Positions 23,973-33,171 of a stretch of DNA of 37,357 nt are shown piece by piece (the first letter of the stretch is position 1; every line of letters begins with the position of its first letter). The stretch covers positions 1 through 37,357 of the forward strand of contig NZ_BCUX01000047.1 of assembly GCF_001591445.1 (NCBI RefSeq), in the 5' to 3' direction. Under the pieces are notes generated by a model, which saw nothing but the letters and a program-made list of their open reading frames with translations, was not told the origin of the DNA and searched no databases. The translations under genes and the position numbers were made by a program. The DNA comes from Neobacillus drentensis NBRC 102427 (GTDB lineage Bacteria > Bacillota > Bacilli > Bacillales > Cytobacillaceae).

Positions 23973-24093
23973 ACTGCCGAAAATTTTAAACCTCGTTTTC
24001 CAAAGATATTAAACTCTCCCCTTTTCTAAATTTGTTAAAGTTAAAACCAGATAAAGCAATAAAATCAAAGCCAATTGATAGGAGGTTAAAAGC

Positions 24094-25071
24094 TTGCAAG
24101 AAATAGTAAATGTCCAAAAAGAACCAGCTATACAGATCCATGCGGAAAAGAAAGCAGCATCGAAACTGAAAAAAAATCTCGAATATATCAAGAAAAATTA
24201 CCATCTTTATTTGCTTGTTGCGCCAGCGATTATTCTAACAATCATTTTTAAATATATACCGATGTATGGAGCGATTATTGCTTTTAAAGATTTTAGTACC
24301 ATCAAAGGTATTTTAGGAAGTGATTGGGTCGGTTTAGATAATTTCACTAAATTCTTATCTTCACCGAACTTTGCTGACATTTTTATGAATACGCTTAAAC
24401 TTAGTTTTTTTGGATTAATCGTAGGGTTTCCAGTCCCAATCATTCTTTCACTAATGCTAAATCAATTACGCAGAGCAGCCATTAAAAAAAATATTCAACT
24501 TGTGCTCTATGCACCAAATTTTATTTCGGTAGTTGTTATCGTTGGTATGGTATTTATTTTCTTATCACCAACAGGTCCTATTAATCAACTGGTTAGCTTT
24601 ATAGCAGGAAAGCCGCTTATGTTTATGTCAAATCCAGATTACTTCCGATCGATCTATATTATCTCTGGTATATGGCAGGCAGCAGGGTGGTCATCAATTA
24701 TTTATGTCGCCGCTTTAGCGAATGTTGACCCTGAATTGCACAATGCAGCAACGATTGATGGAGCAAATATTCTCCAAAGAATGATCCATATTGATTTACC
24801 GACACTGAAACCATTAATGGCAGTAACATTTATTTTGGCTGCTGGAGGGATCATGTCGATTGGATTTGAAAAAGCTTATTTAATGCAAACCTCTATGAAT
24901 TTACCTTCATCTGAAATCCTGCCAACTTATGTATATAAGGTAGGTTTGCAGTCAGGTGACTATGCTTATTCAACAGCAGTTGGCTTATTTAATTCAGTCA
25001 TAAACGTAATTCTATTAATTGTTGTAAATAAAATTGTCAAGAAATTAAACGAAGGAGAAGGTTTATATTAA
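24094..25071 (+). CDS. ABC transporter permease (LplB type), TTG start
   Basis: The 325-aa protein has about 40 cytoplasmic residues, six membrane helices and the EAA loop NAATIDGANILQRMIHIDLP. It belongs to the LplB branch (COG4209) of carbohydrate permeases. The start codon is TTG 24094, eight bases after a perfect GGAGG; no ATG or GTG fits better. It is the first gene of the operon importer-GH32-fructokinase, downstream of a cre site. The next permease follows after 18 bases. Confidence 0.9.
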   Translation: MQEIVNVQKEPAIQIHAEKKAASKLKKNLEYIKKNYHLYLLVAPAIILTIIFKYIPMYGAIIAFKDFSTIKGILGSDWVGLDNFTKFLSSPNFADIFMNTLKLSFFGLIVGFPVPIILSLMLNQLRRAAIKKNIQLVLYAPNFISVVVIVGMVFIFLSPTGPINQLVSFIAGKPLMFMSNPDYFRSIYIISGIWQAAGWSSIIYVAALANVDPELHNAATIDGANILQRMIHIDLPTLKPLMAVTFILAAGGIMSIGFEKAYLMQTSMNLPSSEILPTYVYKVGLQSGDYAYSTAVGLFNSVINVILLIVVNKIVKKLNEGEGLY

Positions 25072-25089
25072 CAAAAAAGGAGTCTTGAT

Positions 25090-25971
25090 ATGAATATTAA
25101 GCACACCCGCATAGACCGAATCATATTAAGCTTTAATAATATCTTTCTATGCATCGCTGTATTAGTCGTGTTAGTTCCCTTGGTTTATGTCGTTTTAGCA
25201 TCATTTATGGATCCTACCGTTCTATTAAACAAAGGGATTTCATTCAATTTTTCAGATTGGAGTTTTAAAGGATATCAATTGATTTTATCCAATGATGCAA
25301 TGGTGCGCGGCTTTATCAATTCCATTCTTTACTCTGTAGGATTTGCCGTTATCACTGTTGTCGTCTGTATTTTCGCTGCCTATCCGTTATCGGTAAATGG
25401 TTTTGTCGGGAAAAATTTCTTCATGACATTATTTATTATAACGATGTTCTTTGGCGGTGGGCTTATCCCAACTTACCTAGTAGTGAAAGACCTAGGAATG
25501 TTAAACACCCCTTGGGCCATTTTAATACCGGGAGCAGTGAATGTATGGAATATTATCCTGGCAAGGACTTATTTTAAAAGCATTCCTTATGAATTGCATG
25601 AAGCAGCAAAGGTTGATGGAGCTTCAGATCTATTAATCTTCTTTAAAATCGTATTGCCGCTATCAAAACCAATCATCTTCGTATTAGCGATGTATGCATT
25701 TGTGGGTCAATGGAACTCTTATTTTGATGCAATGATTTATCTCGAAGATCCAAAATTGCACCCATTACAATTAGTTTTAAGATCGATATTGATTCAAAAC
25801 CAGGCTGGTCCTGGAATGATTAGTGATCAGCAGTCAATGGCTGAACTTAAAAAGCTCTCTGAAATGATTAAATACTCATCGATTGTCATTTCCAGTCTGC
25901 CGCTAATGGTCATGTATCCATTCTTCCAAAAGTACTTTGAAAAAGGTGTCATGGCAGGTTCATTGAAATAA
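25090..25971 (+). CDS. ABC transporter permease (LplC/YtcP type)
   Basis: The 293-aa protein has six membrane helices and the EAA loop EAAKVDGASDLLIFFKIVLPLSKP. The C-terminus KYFEKGVMAGSLK is typical of YtcP/LplC permeases, the regular partners of LplB. AAAGGAG precedes ATG 25090. No ATPase gene is present. Confidence 0.92.
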   Translation: MNIKHTRIDRIILSFNNIFLCIAVLVVLVPLVYVVLASFMDPTVLLNKGISFNFSDWSFKGYQLILSNDAMVRGFINSILYSVGFAVITVVVCIFAAYPLSVNGFVGKNFFMTLFIITMFFGGGLIPTYLVVKDLGMLNTPWAILIPGAVNVWNIILARTYFKSIPYELHEAAKVDGASDLLIFFKIVLPLSKPIIFVLAMYAFVGQWNSYFDAMIYLEDPKLHPLQLVLRSILIQNQAGPGMISDQQSMAELKKLSEMIKYSSIVISSLPLMVMYPFFQKYFEKGVMAGSLK

Positions 25972-26028
25972 TGAGCAGCTAGTATAGAAACATGTAAATG
26001 CGTATAACAACACTTAGGAGGCTATTTA

Positions 26029-27645
26029 ATGAAAAATGTAAAAAGAGTACTAGCTGTATCACTTGCATCAGTATTACTAGTTTCAGGCTGCAGTAACGCT
26101 AGCAAAAGTGAAACAGCATCATCAAAAGAATATAAATTAAAGAATGTATCATTTCCTTTAAAGGAAAAAGTGACATTGAATTTTATGACACAAAGCTCGC
26201 CATTAGCTCCAGCTGACCCTAATAAAAAGATAATTTATAAGCGATTAGAAAAGCAGTCCGGTGTTCATATTAAATGGAAGAACTACACCTCAGATGCTTT
26301 TATCGAGAAAAGAAACTTAGCAATGGCTAGCGGCGATTTGCCGGATGCCATCCTGGATGCCGGTTTTAATGACCATGATCTATTGAAACTAGCAAAAGAT
26401 GGGGCAATTATTCCTGTTGAAAATTTAATTGAGAAGTATATGCCTAACCTGCAAAAGGTTCTAGAGGGTGCCCCTGAATATAAAGCAATGATGACGGCAC
26501 CTGATGGACATATCTATTCCTTCCCATGGATTGAGGAGTTAGGTTCAGGAAAAGAAAGTATTCACTCGGTTGATGATTTCCCATGGATCAATGTGGAATG
26601 GTTAAACAAACTAGGTTTAAAAATGCCGACAACAACCGAAGAATTAAAGCAAGTATTGATTGCTTTTAAAACAAAAGATCCAAATGGCAACGGCAAAGCG
26701 GATGAAATCCCAATGTCGTTTATTGGGAAGCAAGCAGGCGGGGAAGACCTGGCATTCTTATTTGGCTCATTTGGTCTAGGAGAAAACTGGGATCATACGG
26801 TTGTAAGCAATGATGGTAAAGTTACGTTTACAGCATCAGATGAAGGATATAAAGAGGGTATTAAATTTCTAAATGAGTTATATAAAGAAGGTCTAATCGA
26901 TGTGGAAGCATTTGAACAAGATTGGAACACCTATGTATCTAAAGGTAAAGATAATCGTTATGGTTTATATTTCACTTGGGATAAAGGCAATATTACAGGC
27001 ATGAATGACAAATACGACCTCATGAAGCCTCTTGCTGGTCCTGATGGCCACGTAAATGTAGCGCGAACCAATGGAATGGGCTTTGATCGAGGTCGAATGG
27101 TTATCACCAGTGCGGATAAGAACATTGAATTGACGGCAAAATGGATTGATCAATTATATGAACCAAAACAATCTGTTCAAGATAACTGGGGAACTTATGG
27201 CGATAAAACGCAGCAAAATATCTTTGAATTAGATGAAGCGGCAGGTATGTTAAAACATCTTCCTTTAGAAGGTACAGCACCAGTAGAATTAAGACAAAAA
27301 ACAAATATTGGCGGACCATTAGCGATATTAGATGAGTACTATGGAAAGGTTACCACCAAACCAGATGATGCAGCATGGAGATTAGGGCTAATGAAGGACG
27401 TAATGGTTCCTCATATGACTGCAGAAAATATATATCCAAGGGTATTCTTCTCCTTAGAAGATAGCGACAAGCTGACTACCATTGAAACAGATATGTTTGC
27501 TTATGTGATGAGAAAACGTGCGGAATGGATTCAAAATGGGAAAGTGGAAAAAGAGTGGGATGGATATTTGAAAGAATTAGACCGTTTAGGCTTACAAGAG
27601 TGGTTAAAGATTAAACAAGATGGATATGACAGAAACACAAAATAA
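26029..27645 (+). CDS. ABC transporter substrate-binding lipoprotein (LplA type)
   Basis: The 538-aa precursor has lipobox LVSGC (Cys21). It is of the long LplA/YtcQ class (about 500-560 residues), which works with LplB/LplC permeases, and is unlike the 438-aa binding protein at 22470. Recognisable stretches are TFMTQSSP-like opening strands, LAMASGDLPDAI and DPNGNGKADEIP, a calcium-loop-like motif common in this class. AGGAGG precedes ATG 26029. With GH32 and fructokinase genes just downstream, the ligand is probably a fructooligosaccharide or sucrose (inference). An AGGCTGTAC/GTACAGCCT hairpin follows the gene. Confidence 0.9.
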   Translation: MKNVKRVLAVSLASVLLVSGCSNASKSETASSKEYKLKNVSFPLKEKVTLNFMTQSSPLAPADPNKKIIYKRLEKQSGVHIKWKNYTSDAFIEKRNLAMASGDLPDAILDAGFNDHDLLKLAKDGAIIPVENLIEKYMPNLQKVLEGAPEYKAMMTAPDGHIYSFPWIEELGSGKESIHSVDDFPWINVEWLNKLGLKMPTTTEELKQVLIAFKTKDPNGNGKADEIPMSFIGKQAGGEDLAFLFGSFGLGENWDHTVVSNDGKVTFTASDEGYKEGIKFLNELYKEGLIDVEAFEQDWNTYVSKGKDNRYGLYFTWDKGNITGMNDKYDLMKPLAGPDGHVNVARTNGMGFDRGRMVITSADKNIELTAKWIDQLYEPKQSVQDNWGTYGDKTQQNIFELDEAAGMLKHLPLEGTAPVELRQKTNIGGPLAILDEYYGKVTTKPDDAAWRLGLMKDVMVPHMTAENIYPRVFFSLEDSDKLTTIETDMFAYVMRKRAEWIQNGKVEKEWDGYLKELDRLGLQEWLKIKQDGYDRNTK

Positions 27646-27666
27646 ACGATATCTAATAGTTGGCTT

Positions 27667-27697
27667 AGGCTGTACAGTACAAGCATACGTACAGCCT
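27667..27697 (+). promoter_or_regulatory. Intercistronic hairpin between binding protein and GH32 genes
   Basis: AGGCTGTAC (27667-27675) pairs with GTACAGCCT (27689-27697). The following sequence TGTTCC has no real T run, so it may tune mRNA stability or partial read-through rather than end the operon. Confidence 0.55.
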
Positions 27698-27754
27698 TGT
27701 TCCAATTTAATAGGATAATTCCATCTATCAAAATATTAAAAGGAGCGACAAATA

Positions 27755-29233
27755 ATGAAACAATTATATAAAGAAAAGCATCGTCCGCAATTTCATTTCT
27801 CACCAGAAGAAAAATGGATGAACGATCCAAACGGAATGGTCTTTTTTAATGATGAGTATCATCTTTTTTATCAATACCATCCATTTGGTACGACATGGGG
27901 ACCGATGCACTGGGGCCATGCGGTTAGTAAAGATTTAATTCATTGGGAACAGCTTCCGATTGGGCTGTATCCAGATGAGCATGGAGCGATTTTTTCTGGG
28001 AGTGTCGTAGTGGATTGGAATAACACATCAGGGTTTTTTCAGGATGGACCTGGGTTAGTGGCCATTTATACTAGTGCTGATAACTATCCAGATTCCGACA
28101 GACCACGCCAGCGCCAAAGTCTTGCTTATAGCAATGATAACGGAAGAACGTGGATTAAATACGAGGGAAATCCAGTCCTCTCTGATGTCAATATAACCGA
28201 TTATCGCGATCCAAAGGTTTTTTGGCATGATGAAACGAATAAATGGGTGATGGTATTAGCTACTGGACAATCCGTTACCATTTATACATCGGCTAACCTA
28301 AAAGATTGGGAGTTTGCTAGTGAATTTGGAAATAAAGCTGGTTCACATGAAGGCGTTTGGGAATGCCCCGACCTGTTTCAATTGCCTGTCAATGGTGATG
28401 AACATAATCAAAAATGGGTTATGTTTGTCAGCATAGGTGATAACCATGAATTCAAAGAAGGATCAAGAACACAATATTTTGTAGGTGATTTTGACGGAAC
28501 TACATTTGTAAATAATAATCCTGATGAAATAGTTCTCTGGTTAGATTATGGCCGGGATAATTATGCTGGGGTAAGCTGGTCTGATATTCCATCTAAAGAT
28601 GGAAGAAGAATTTATATTGGATGGATGAGTAATTGGCGTTACGCAAATCAAGTGCCAACTGAAGAATGGCGGAGTGCGATGACCTTGCCAAGAGAATTAT
28701 CGTTAACTTCTAGTAAGGATGGAGTTCGCTTGGTACAGCGAGTGGTACCGGAAATTAACTCGATTCGAAAAGGTTCACAAGGTTATCAAAATCTAACAAT
28801 TGAATCAAACCAACCCATTTCTTATAACATGTTCAGTCCATTAATGGAAGTGAATCTGGAGTTTGAAAAACGAACTTCAGATTCTTTTGGACTCGTTTTA
28901 CAAAGCACTGATGATGAAAAGACAGTAATTCGATATGATGTGGAAAAGGAAGTCATAGCAGTTGACAGAACTAATGCCGGAGATAATAGTTTTTCAGAAT
29001 CATTCGCAGCCGTACAAGAAGCATCTCTAAAGATAGAAAATGACAGATTCAAGCTGCAAATATTTATGGATGCTTCTTCCATAGAGGTATTTGCAAATGA
29101 TGGCAAGGTAGTATTTACTAGTTTAATCTTTCCAAACAAACCATATGATAAAATTGCCTTATTTTCAGATGAAGGAAAAACCCACGTATTCTCATTAAAA
29201 TTAACGGAACTAGAATCTATATGGGGTAAGTAA
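27755..29233 (+). CDS. GH32 intracellular beta-fructosidase (levanase/sucrose hydrolase type)
   Basis: The 492-aa enzyme has all three GH32 catalytic motifs: WMNDPNG with nucleophile Asp24, RDP (151-153) stabilising the transition state, and ECPD with acid/base Glu203. A five-bladed propeller (1 to about 330) is followed by the GH32 beta-sandwich (SSIEVFANDGK near the end). There is no signal peptide, so it acts in the cytoplasm on imported fructosides. Sequence style (GHAVSKDLIHWEQLPIGLYPDEHG) is closer to exo-acting fructan beta-fructosidases such as SacC than to sucrose-6-phosphate hydrolases, which fits ABC rather than PTS import. AAAAGGAG precedes ATG 27755. Confidence 0.92.
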   Translation: MKQLYKEKHRPQFHFSPEEKWMNDPNGMVFFNDEYHLFYQYHPFGTTWGPMHWGHAVSKDLIHWEQLPIGLYPDEHGAIFSGSVVVDWNNTSGFFQDGPGLVAIYTSADNYPDSDRPRQRQSLAYSNDNGRTWIKYEGNPVLSDVNITDYRDPKVFWHDETNKWVMVLATGQSVTIYTSANLKDWEFASEFGNKAGSHEGVWECPDLFQLPVNGDEHNQKWVMFVSIGDNHEFKEGSRTQYFVGDFDGTTFVNNNPDEIVLWLDYGRDNYAGVSWSDIPSKDGRRIYIGWMSNWRYANQVPTEEWRSAMTLPRELSLTSSKDGVRLVQRVVPEINSIRKGSQGYQNLTIESNQPISYNMFSPLMEVNLEFEKRTSDSFGLVLQSTDDEKTVIRYDVEKEVIAVDRTNAGDNSFSESFAAVQEASLKIENDRFKLQIFMDASSIEVFANDGKVVFTSLIFPNKPYDKIALFSDEGKTHVFSLKLTELESIWGK

Positions 29234-29245
29234 TTTTATTTTTAG

Positions 29246-29280
29246 CAAAGCTCTAATCGAAATATCCGGTTAGGGCTTTG
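29246..29280 (+). terminator. Weak terminator-like hairpin between GH32 and fructokinase genes
   Basis: CAAAGCTCTAA pairs with TTAGGGCTTTG (one G-U pair). The T run after it is poor (TTTCG), so read-through into the kinase gene is likely. Confidence 0.5.
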
Positions 29281-29339
29281 TTTCGAAGGGCAAGAGCAAG
29301 TTACTATATTGAACAATTTGAAAGGAAGGTTGAGCTTAA

Positions 29340-30302
29340 ATGAAAAACAATTCTTCAGTCATTTGTATCGGCGAATTATTAATCGACTTTTTCTGTACAG
29401 ATGTGGACATTGATCTAGTCGAAGGGAAAAATTTTGAAAAACAAGCAGGTGGAGCGCCAGCAAATGTTTGTGCAGCGATTGTGAAACTGGGGGGCAGTGC
29501 CCTATTTAGTGGGAAAGTTGGAAATGATCCGTTTGGACATTTTTTAAAAAATACATTAGAGGCAGTGAATGTCGATACCTCGATGCTTGTCTTAGATGAT
29601 GAACATCCAACTACGCTGGCATTTGTGTCATTAAAAGCTAATGGTGAAAGAGATTTTATTTTTAATCGCGGGGCAGACGCCTTTTTAACGGAGAATGATC
29701 TTGATAAAGATAGAATAATGGAATCGAGTATTCTACACTTCGGTTCAGCCACCGCTTTATTAGCTGAACCATTTCAATCTACTTATGTAAATCTGATACA
29801 AGCGGCAAGGGAAGAAGGGAAATTTATCTCTTTTGACCCTAACTACAGAATAGATCTCTGGAAAGGCAGAATAGACGATTTTATTAAATTATCACAAAAA
29901 GGAATCGCTATCGCTGATTTTGTAAAAGTAAGCGATGAAGAATTAATGATTATTTCAGGGATGAATGATAGAGAAGATGGAATCGCTATGCTTCATGAAC
30001 TAGGTGCAAAAGTTGTGGCAGTTACTCTAGGAAAAGAAGGAACGATGGTTTCTAATAGGCAAAGGATAGAAATTGTTCCAAGTGTAAAAGTAGATTCTAT
30101 TGATTCTACCGGTGCCGGGGATGCATTCGTAGGCGCAACGCTCTACCAGTTAGCGATCGGTGAGGAGCCTAAAAGACTTTTGGAAAACTTCGAACAGCTA
30201 AAAAATATCATTAGCTTTAGCAATAAAGTTGGTGCAATCGTTTGTACAAAAGTTGGAGCTATTTCTGCTTTACCTACCCAAGAAGAAGTTCACCAATTTT
30301 AA
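29340..30302 (+). CDS. PfkB-family fructokinase
   Basis: The 320-aa protein shows the PfkB signatures [11 protein letters not shown] (37-47) and DSTGAGDAF (255-263) with catalytic Asp261. The FFCTD and FDPNYR stretches are typical of bacterial fructokinases. It phosphorylates free fructose to fructose 6-phosphate with ATP. Fructose released by the GH32 enzyme is the obvious substrate. It is the last gene of the fructan operon, followed by a hairpin before the convergent AraC gene. AAGGAAGG lies some 11-18 bases upstream of ATG 29340, a loose spacing. Confidence 0.92.
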   Translation: MKNNSSVICIGELLIDFFCTDVDIDLVEGKNFEKQAGGAPANVCAAIVKLGGSALFSGKVGNDPFGHFLKNTLEAVNVDTSMLVLDDEHPTTLAFVSLKANGERDFIFNRGADAFLTENDLDKDRIMESSILHFGSATALLAEPFQSTYVNLIQAAREEGKFISFDPNYRIDLWKGRIDDFIKLSQKGIAIADFVKVSDEELMIISGMNDREDGIAMLHELGAKVVAVTLGKEGTMVSNRQRIEIVPSVKVDSIDSTGAGDAFVGATLYQLAIGEEPKRLLENFEQLKNIISFSNKVGAIVCTKVGAISALPTQEEVHQF

Positions 30303-30314
30303 ACGTGATAAAGC

Positions 30315-30341
30315 CAGCCCTTCCTTTTAAAAGAAGGGCTG
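30315..30341. terminator. Terminator between convergent fructokinase and AraC genes
   Basis: CAGCCCTTC (30315-30323) pairs with GAAGGGCTG (30333-30341). T runs are short on both strands (GTTTAA; GCTTTATC). Confidence 0.65.
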
Positions 30342-30354
30342 TTTAACGCACAAT

Positions 30355-31128
30355 TTACTCAGTTCGTCGATAAACACCCGGTGCGACCCCGTACTTTTTT
30401 TTAAAGACTCTATGAAAATAAGAATAGGCTCCAAATCCACATTCTTCCGCAATCTGCTCCAGTGTCATCGAACTGTATTTCATTCGCTCGATGGCTGCAG
30501 ACAATCGAATCTCAAGCGCGTATTCCATCATCGTTTTACCGACGCTGCTTTTAAACAAATGGACGGACCGAGAAACGCTAAGTCCAGCATGAAGAGCCGC
30601 CTCTTCTACTTTAAAAACAGACGTTGCGTGCTCTTCAATGTATCGCATCATTCGTGTTACCGCATAAGGATGATTGATGGTCGTGACCGTTTCTTTTACC
30701 GTCCGCTCCAGCAATAAGCAGAGGGCTCGCAGTAAATAGCCAGTGAGTTCTTCGTTTTCAATCGATGCTGGACGGCGTTTTTCAATCATGATATGACGCC
30801 ATAAAGAGAGCAATTTTTCGTCTAAATCGATTCGTGCGATATCAGGTTTTGTTGAACGGCTCCACCAATCATCCACCCAAGTTCCTTCACAAACTAAGTG
30901 GAAATCCCCGCTGATTTGACCAGGCTTTACAAGCAGTTCGTAGTGATCACCCGGTTTGATGAGGAGGAGATCTCCTTTCTCTAGGTTTACTTTTCTTCCT
31001 TTTACCACGACTTCACAATGCCCCTCTGTTTGCAGGCGAAAGAGGTAAGAGGGATAGCCAGATTTATGCTGCGAATGATAGCCATTAGTGTGAAAGGAAT
31101 AGCCGCAAAATAATATATTTGTCGTCAT
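30355..31128 (-). CDS. AraC-family transcriptional regulator with cupin sensor domain
   Basis: The 257-aa protein has an N-terminal cupin-like ligand domain (YLFRLQTEGHCEVVVKGRKVNLEKGDLLLIKPG) and C-terminal double helix-turn-helix (FKVEEAALHAGLSVSRSVHLFK and LEQIAEECGFGAYSYFHRVFKKKYGVAPG). Such regulators bind a sugar and activate neighbouring genes. The start is ATG 31128, after AAGGTGG; the frame is open to 31176 but without a ribosome binding site. A TATAAT (31176-31181, minus strand) is a likely -10. It diverges from the Gfo/Idh gene at 31265 and is the probable controller of it. Confidence 0.9.
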   Translation of the reverse strand: MTTNILFCGYSFHTNGYHSQHKSGYPSYLFRLQTEGHCEVVVKGRKVNLEKGDLLLIKPGDHYELLVKPGQISGDFHLVCEGTWVDDWWSRSTKPDIARIDLDEKLLSLWRHIMIEKRRPASIENEELTGYLLRALCLLLERTVKETVTTINHPYAVTRMMRYIEEHATSVFKVEEAALHAGLSVSRSVHLFKSSVGKTMMEYALEIRLSAAIERMKYSSMTLEQIAEECGFGAYSYFHRVFKKKYGVAPGVYRRTE

Positions 31129-31264
31129 ATGACCACCTTCTGAAAAAATAAAATAGCAAAATAGTTGATGTTTCAATTATATCATCTATGTTTCTTTGTA
31201 TTGAAAAAGTTTAACATGGAATCAAATAAGTAAGGCGTAATTGGACCGAAAGGGAGTAATGAAA

Positions 31265-32335
31265 ATGACAAATAAACTCTATAATTTAGTGATAGTAGGT
31301 TATGGCGGGATGGGTAGCTACCACGCGAAATTACTAAAGGAAAACCAAACCATTAACGTCATTGGAACCTTTGATATTTTGGAGGAAAGAAGAACTGCAG
31401 CTTTAGCGGACGGTTATAAAGTGTATGAAAGCTACGAAGCAGTTTTATCCGATCAGGATGTAGATCTCGTTCTGATTGCCACGCCAAACGATGTACATAA
31501 AGATATAGCTATAAAGGCTTTAAATGCAAATAAGCATGTGATTTGTGAAAAGCCTGTCACGATCTACAGCGAAGATTTAAAAGAAATTATGAAAGTAGCA
31601 GAAGTGACTCAGCGCAAATTTGTCGTCCATCAAAATCGCCGGTGGGATAAAGATTTCCTAACTATAAAAAAAATATACGATGAAACGATCATCGGCAAGG
31701 TTTTTCATATTGAATCACGTGTCCAAGGAGCCAATGGAATTCCGGGAGATTGGCGCCATCTGAAAGCGCCAGGCGGAGGAATGCTTCTAGACTGGGGTGT
31801 TCATTTACTCGATCAACTGCTCTTTATGGTAGATAGTAAGATTACCAGTGTCTATGCCAATTTAAGCTATGTCTTAGGAGATGAAGTGGATGATGGTTTC
31901 CAGACAATCATCACCTTTGAAAATGGCTCCACCGCATTAATTGAAGTGGGGACAACGAATTTTATTCAATTACCTAGGTGGTATGTAAAAGGGACTGCCG
32001 GTACAGCAGTAATCGACGATTGGAGTATAGCTGGGAAGATAGTGACGCAAAACTTCGGGGTAGATATTGAGGCACCTAAACCAATTCAAGCAGGACAGGG
32101 CTTAACGAAAACTATGGCCCCGCCTTCTGAATCAGCCGTCAGCACATCTGATTTACCGGAGGTAGCACCAACGATGGAAAGTTTCTACGATAACGTGGTT
32201 TCCGTAATTGAAGGAAAAGCTAAACCGATTGTTAAAAATACGGAAGTGCTTCGAGTCCTACAGTTGATTGAAACGATATTTAAAGCAGCTGAAAGGAACG
32301 AAGTAATAAAGGATTTCGACTCATACAACAGGTAG
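31265..32335 (+). CDS. Gfo/Idh/MocA-family NAD(P)-dependent oxidoreductase 1
   Basis: The 356-aa protein has the N-terminal Rossmann fold (VIVGYGGMGSYHAK), the CEKPV motif with the conserved Lys, and the C-terminal Gfo/Idh substrate domain (GGGMLLDWGVHLLDQLL, His being the usual catalytic base). Substrates of the family are sugars, inositols or 3-keto-glucosides. The start is ATG 31265, eight bases after AGGGAG; TTG 31241 and ATG 31259 in frame are less likely. It lies directly in front of the shared element and thuA, so it probably works on the same sugar as the downstream Gfo/Idh enzyme. Confidence 0.9.
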   Translation: MTNKLYNLVIVGYGGMGSYHAKLLKENQTINVIGTFDILEERRTAALADGYKVYESYEAVLSDQDVDLVLIATPNDVHKDIAIKALNANKHVICEKPVTIYSEDLKEIMKVAEVTQRKFVVHQNRRWDKDFLTIKKIYDETIIGKVFHIESRVQGANGIPGDWRHLKAPGGGMLLDWGVHLLDQLLFMVDSKITSVYANLSYVLGDEVDDGFQTIITFENGSTALIEVGTTNFIQLPRWYVKGTAGTAVIDDWSIAGKIVTQNFGVDIEAPKPIQAGQGLTKTMAPPSESAVSTSDLPEVAPTMESFYDNVVSVIEGKAKPIVKNTEVLRVLQLIETIFKAAERNEVIKDFDSYNR

Positions 32336-32342
32336 CCATGAA

Positions 32343-32407
32343 GTTCAATATTTTCCACCCTATCTGTCAATGTAAGCCGTTTCATTAATTCTATCAATCT
32401 CTAAAAT
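32343..32407 (+). promoter_or_regulatory. Shared 65-bp regulatory element, copy B (thuA operon)
   Basis: This is an ungapped 86% match to the minus strand of 14284-14220, with two fully identical 20-base blocks, while the flanks differ. TCAAT half sites recur at 22 bp. TGTAAGCCGTTTCA resembles cre with one central mismatch. TAAAAT (32402-32407) could be the -10, with transcription starting near 32414 and AAGGAG at 32429. It gives the thuA operon its own promoter inside the cluster. Confidence 0.75.
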
Positions 32408-32442
32408 TAACTATAAAGTAATCACGAAAAGGAGTCGTTTTC

Positions 32443-33171
32443 ATGTTGAAGGTTACAGTATGGAATGAAAACCGTCATGAGCAAAAAAATCCGATCGTTA
32501 GAGATATTTATCCAACAGGTATCCATGGGACTATCGTCCAATTCCTTCAGGCAGAAGGGATCACAGCCGTAACCGCCACTCTTGATGAGCCAGAACATGG
32601 CCTAACAGATGAGGTACTTGCTGCCACCGATGTCCTAGTTTGGTGGGGACACCTAGCCCATAGTGAAGTAAAAGATGAGATTGTACAAAAAGTTCAACAG
32701 CGTGTTCTAGAAGGCATGGGACTGATTGTTCTTCACTCCGGACATTTTTCAAAAATCTTTAAAACATTAATGGGTACCAGCTGTGATTTAAAGTGGCGGG
32801 AAGCTGACGAAAAAGAACGCCTTTGGGTTGTGAGCCCAAGCCATCCGATTACAGAAGGAATCTCTGAATATATTGAATTAGAAAAAGAAGAAATGTATGG
32901 GGAGCATTTTGATATCCCTCAGCCGGATGAGCTTATTTTTACGAGCTGGTTTGAAGGCGGCGAAGTATTCCGAAGCGGAATCACCTACACACGTGGGAAC
33001 GGAAAAGTATTTTATTTCAGGCCGGGACATGAAACCTATCCGACCTACCATAATGAACAGATTCAACGTGTCATTATCAATGCGGTAAAGTGGGCTGCCC
33101 CAGTCAAAAGGGAACGTCCTGTTTATGGAAATGCGGAACCACTTGAACAAATCAAAGGGGGACAAAAATAA
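32443..33171 (+). CDS. ThuA-like protein (trehalose-utilisation family)
   Basis: The 242-aa cytoplasmic protein has the class I glutamine-amidotransferase-like fold of ThuA: LKVTVWNE opening strand, [24 protein letters not shown], and the HPITEGI and [14 protein letters not shown] segments near the end. In rhizobia ThuA acts with ThuB, a Gfo/Idh enzyme, in oxidising trehalose and related disaccharides to 3-keto forms. Its precise chemistry is not well settled. Here it is followed with a one-base overlap (TAATG) by a Gfo/Idh gene, the same pairing as thuAB. AAAGGAG precedes ATG 32443. Confidence 0.88.
   Translation: MLKVTVWNENRHEQKNPIVRDIYPTGIHGTIVQFLQAEGITAVTATLDEPEHGLTDEVLAATDVLVWWGHLAHSEVKDEIVQKVQQRVLEGMGLIVLHSGHFSKIFKTLMGTSCDLKWREADEKERLWVVSPSHPITEGISEYIELEKEEMYGEHFDIPQPDELIFTSWFEGGEVFRSGITYTRGNGKVFYFRPGHETYPTYHNEQIQRVIINAVKWAAPVKRERPVYGNAEPLEQIKGGQK

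Noticed and set aside
27755..29233. GH32 enzyme as a secreted levanase
   Set aside because: There is no signal peptide and the catalytic motif begins at residue 21, so it is cytoplasmic.
29336..29752. 138-aa minus-strand ORF opposite the fructokinase gene
   Set aside because: It mirrors the codon pattern of the fructokinase and has no ribosome binding site or family features.
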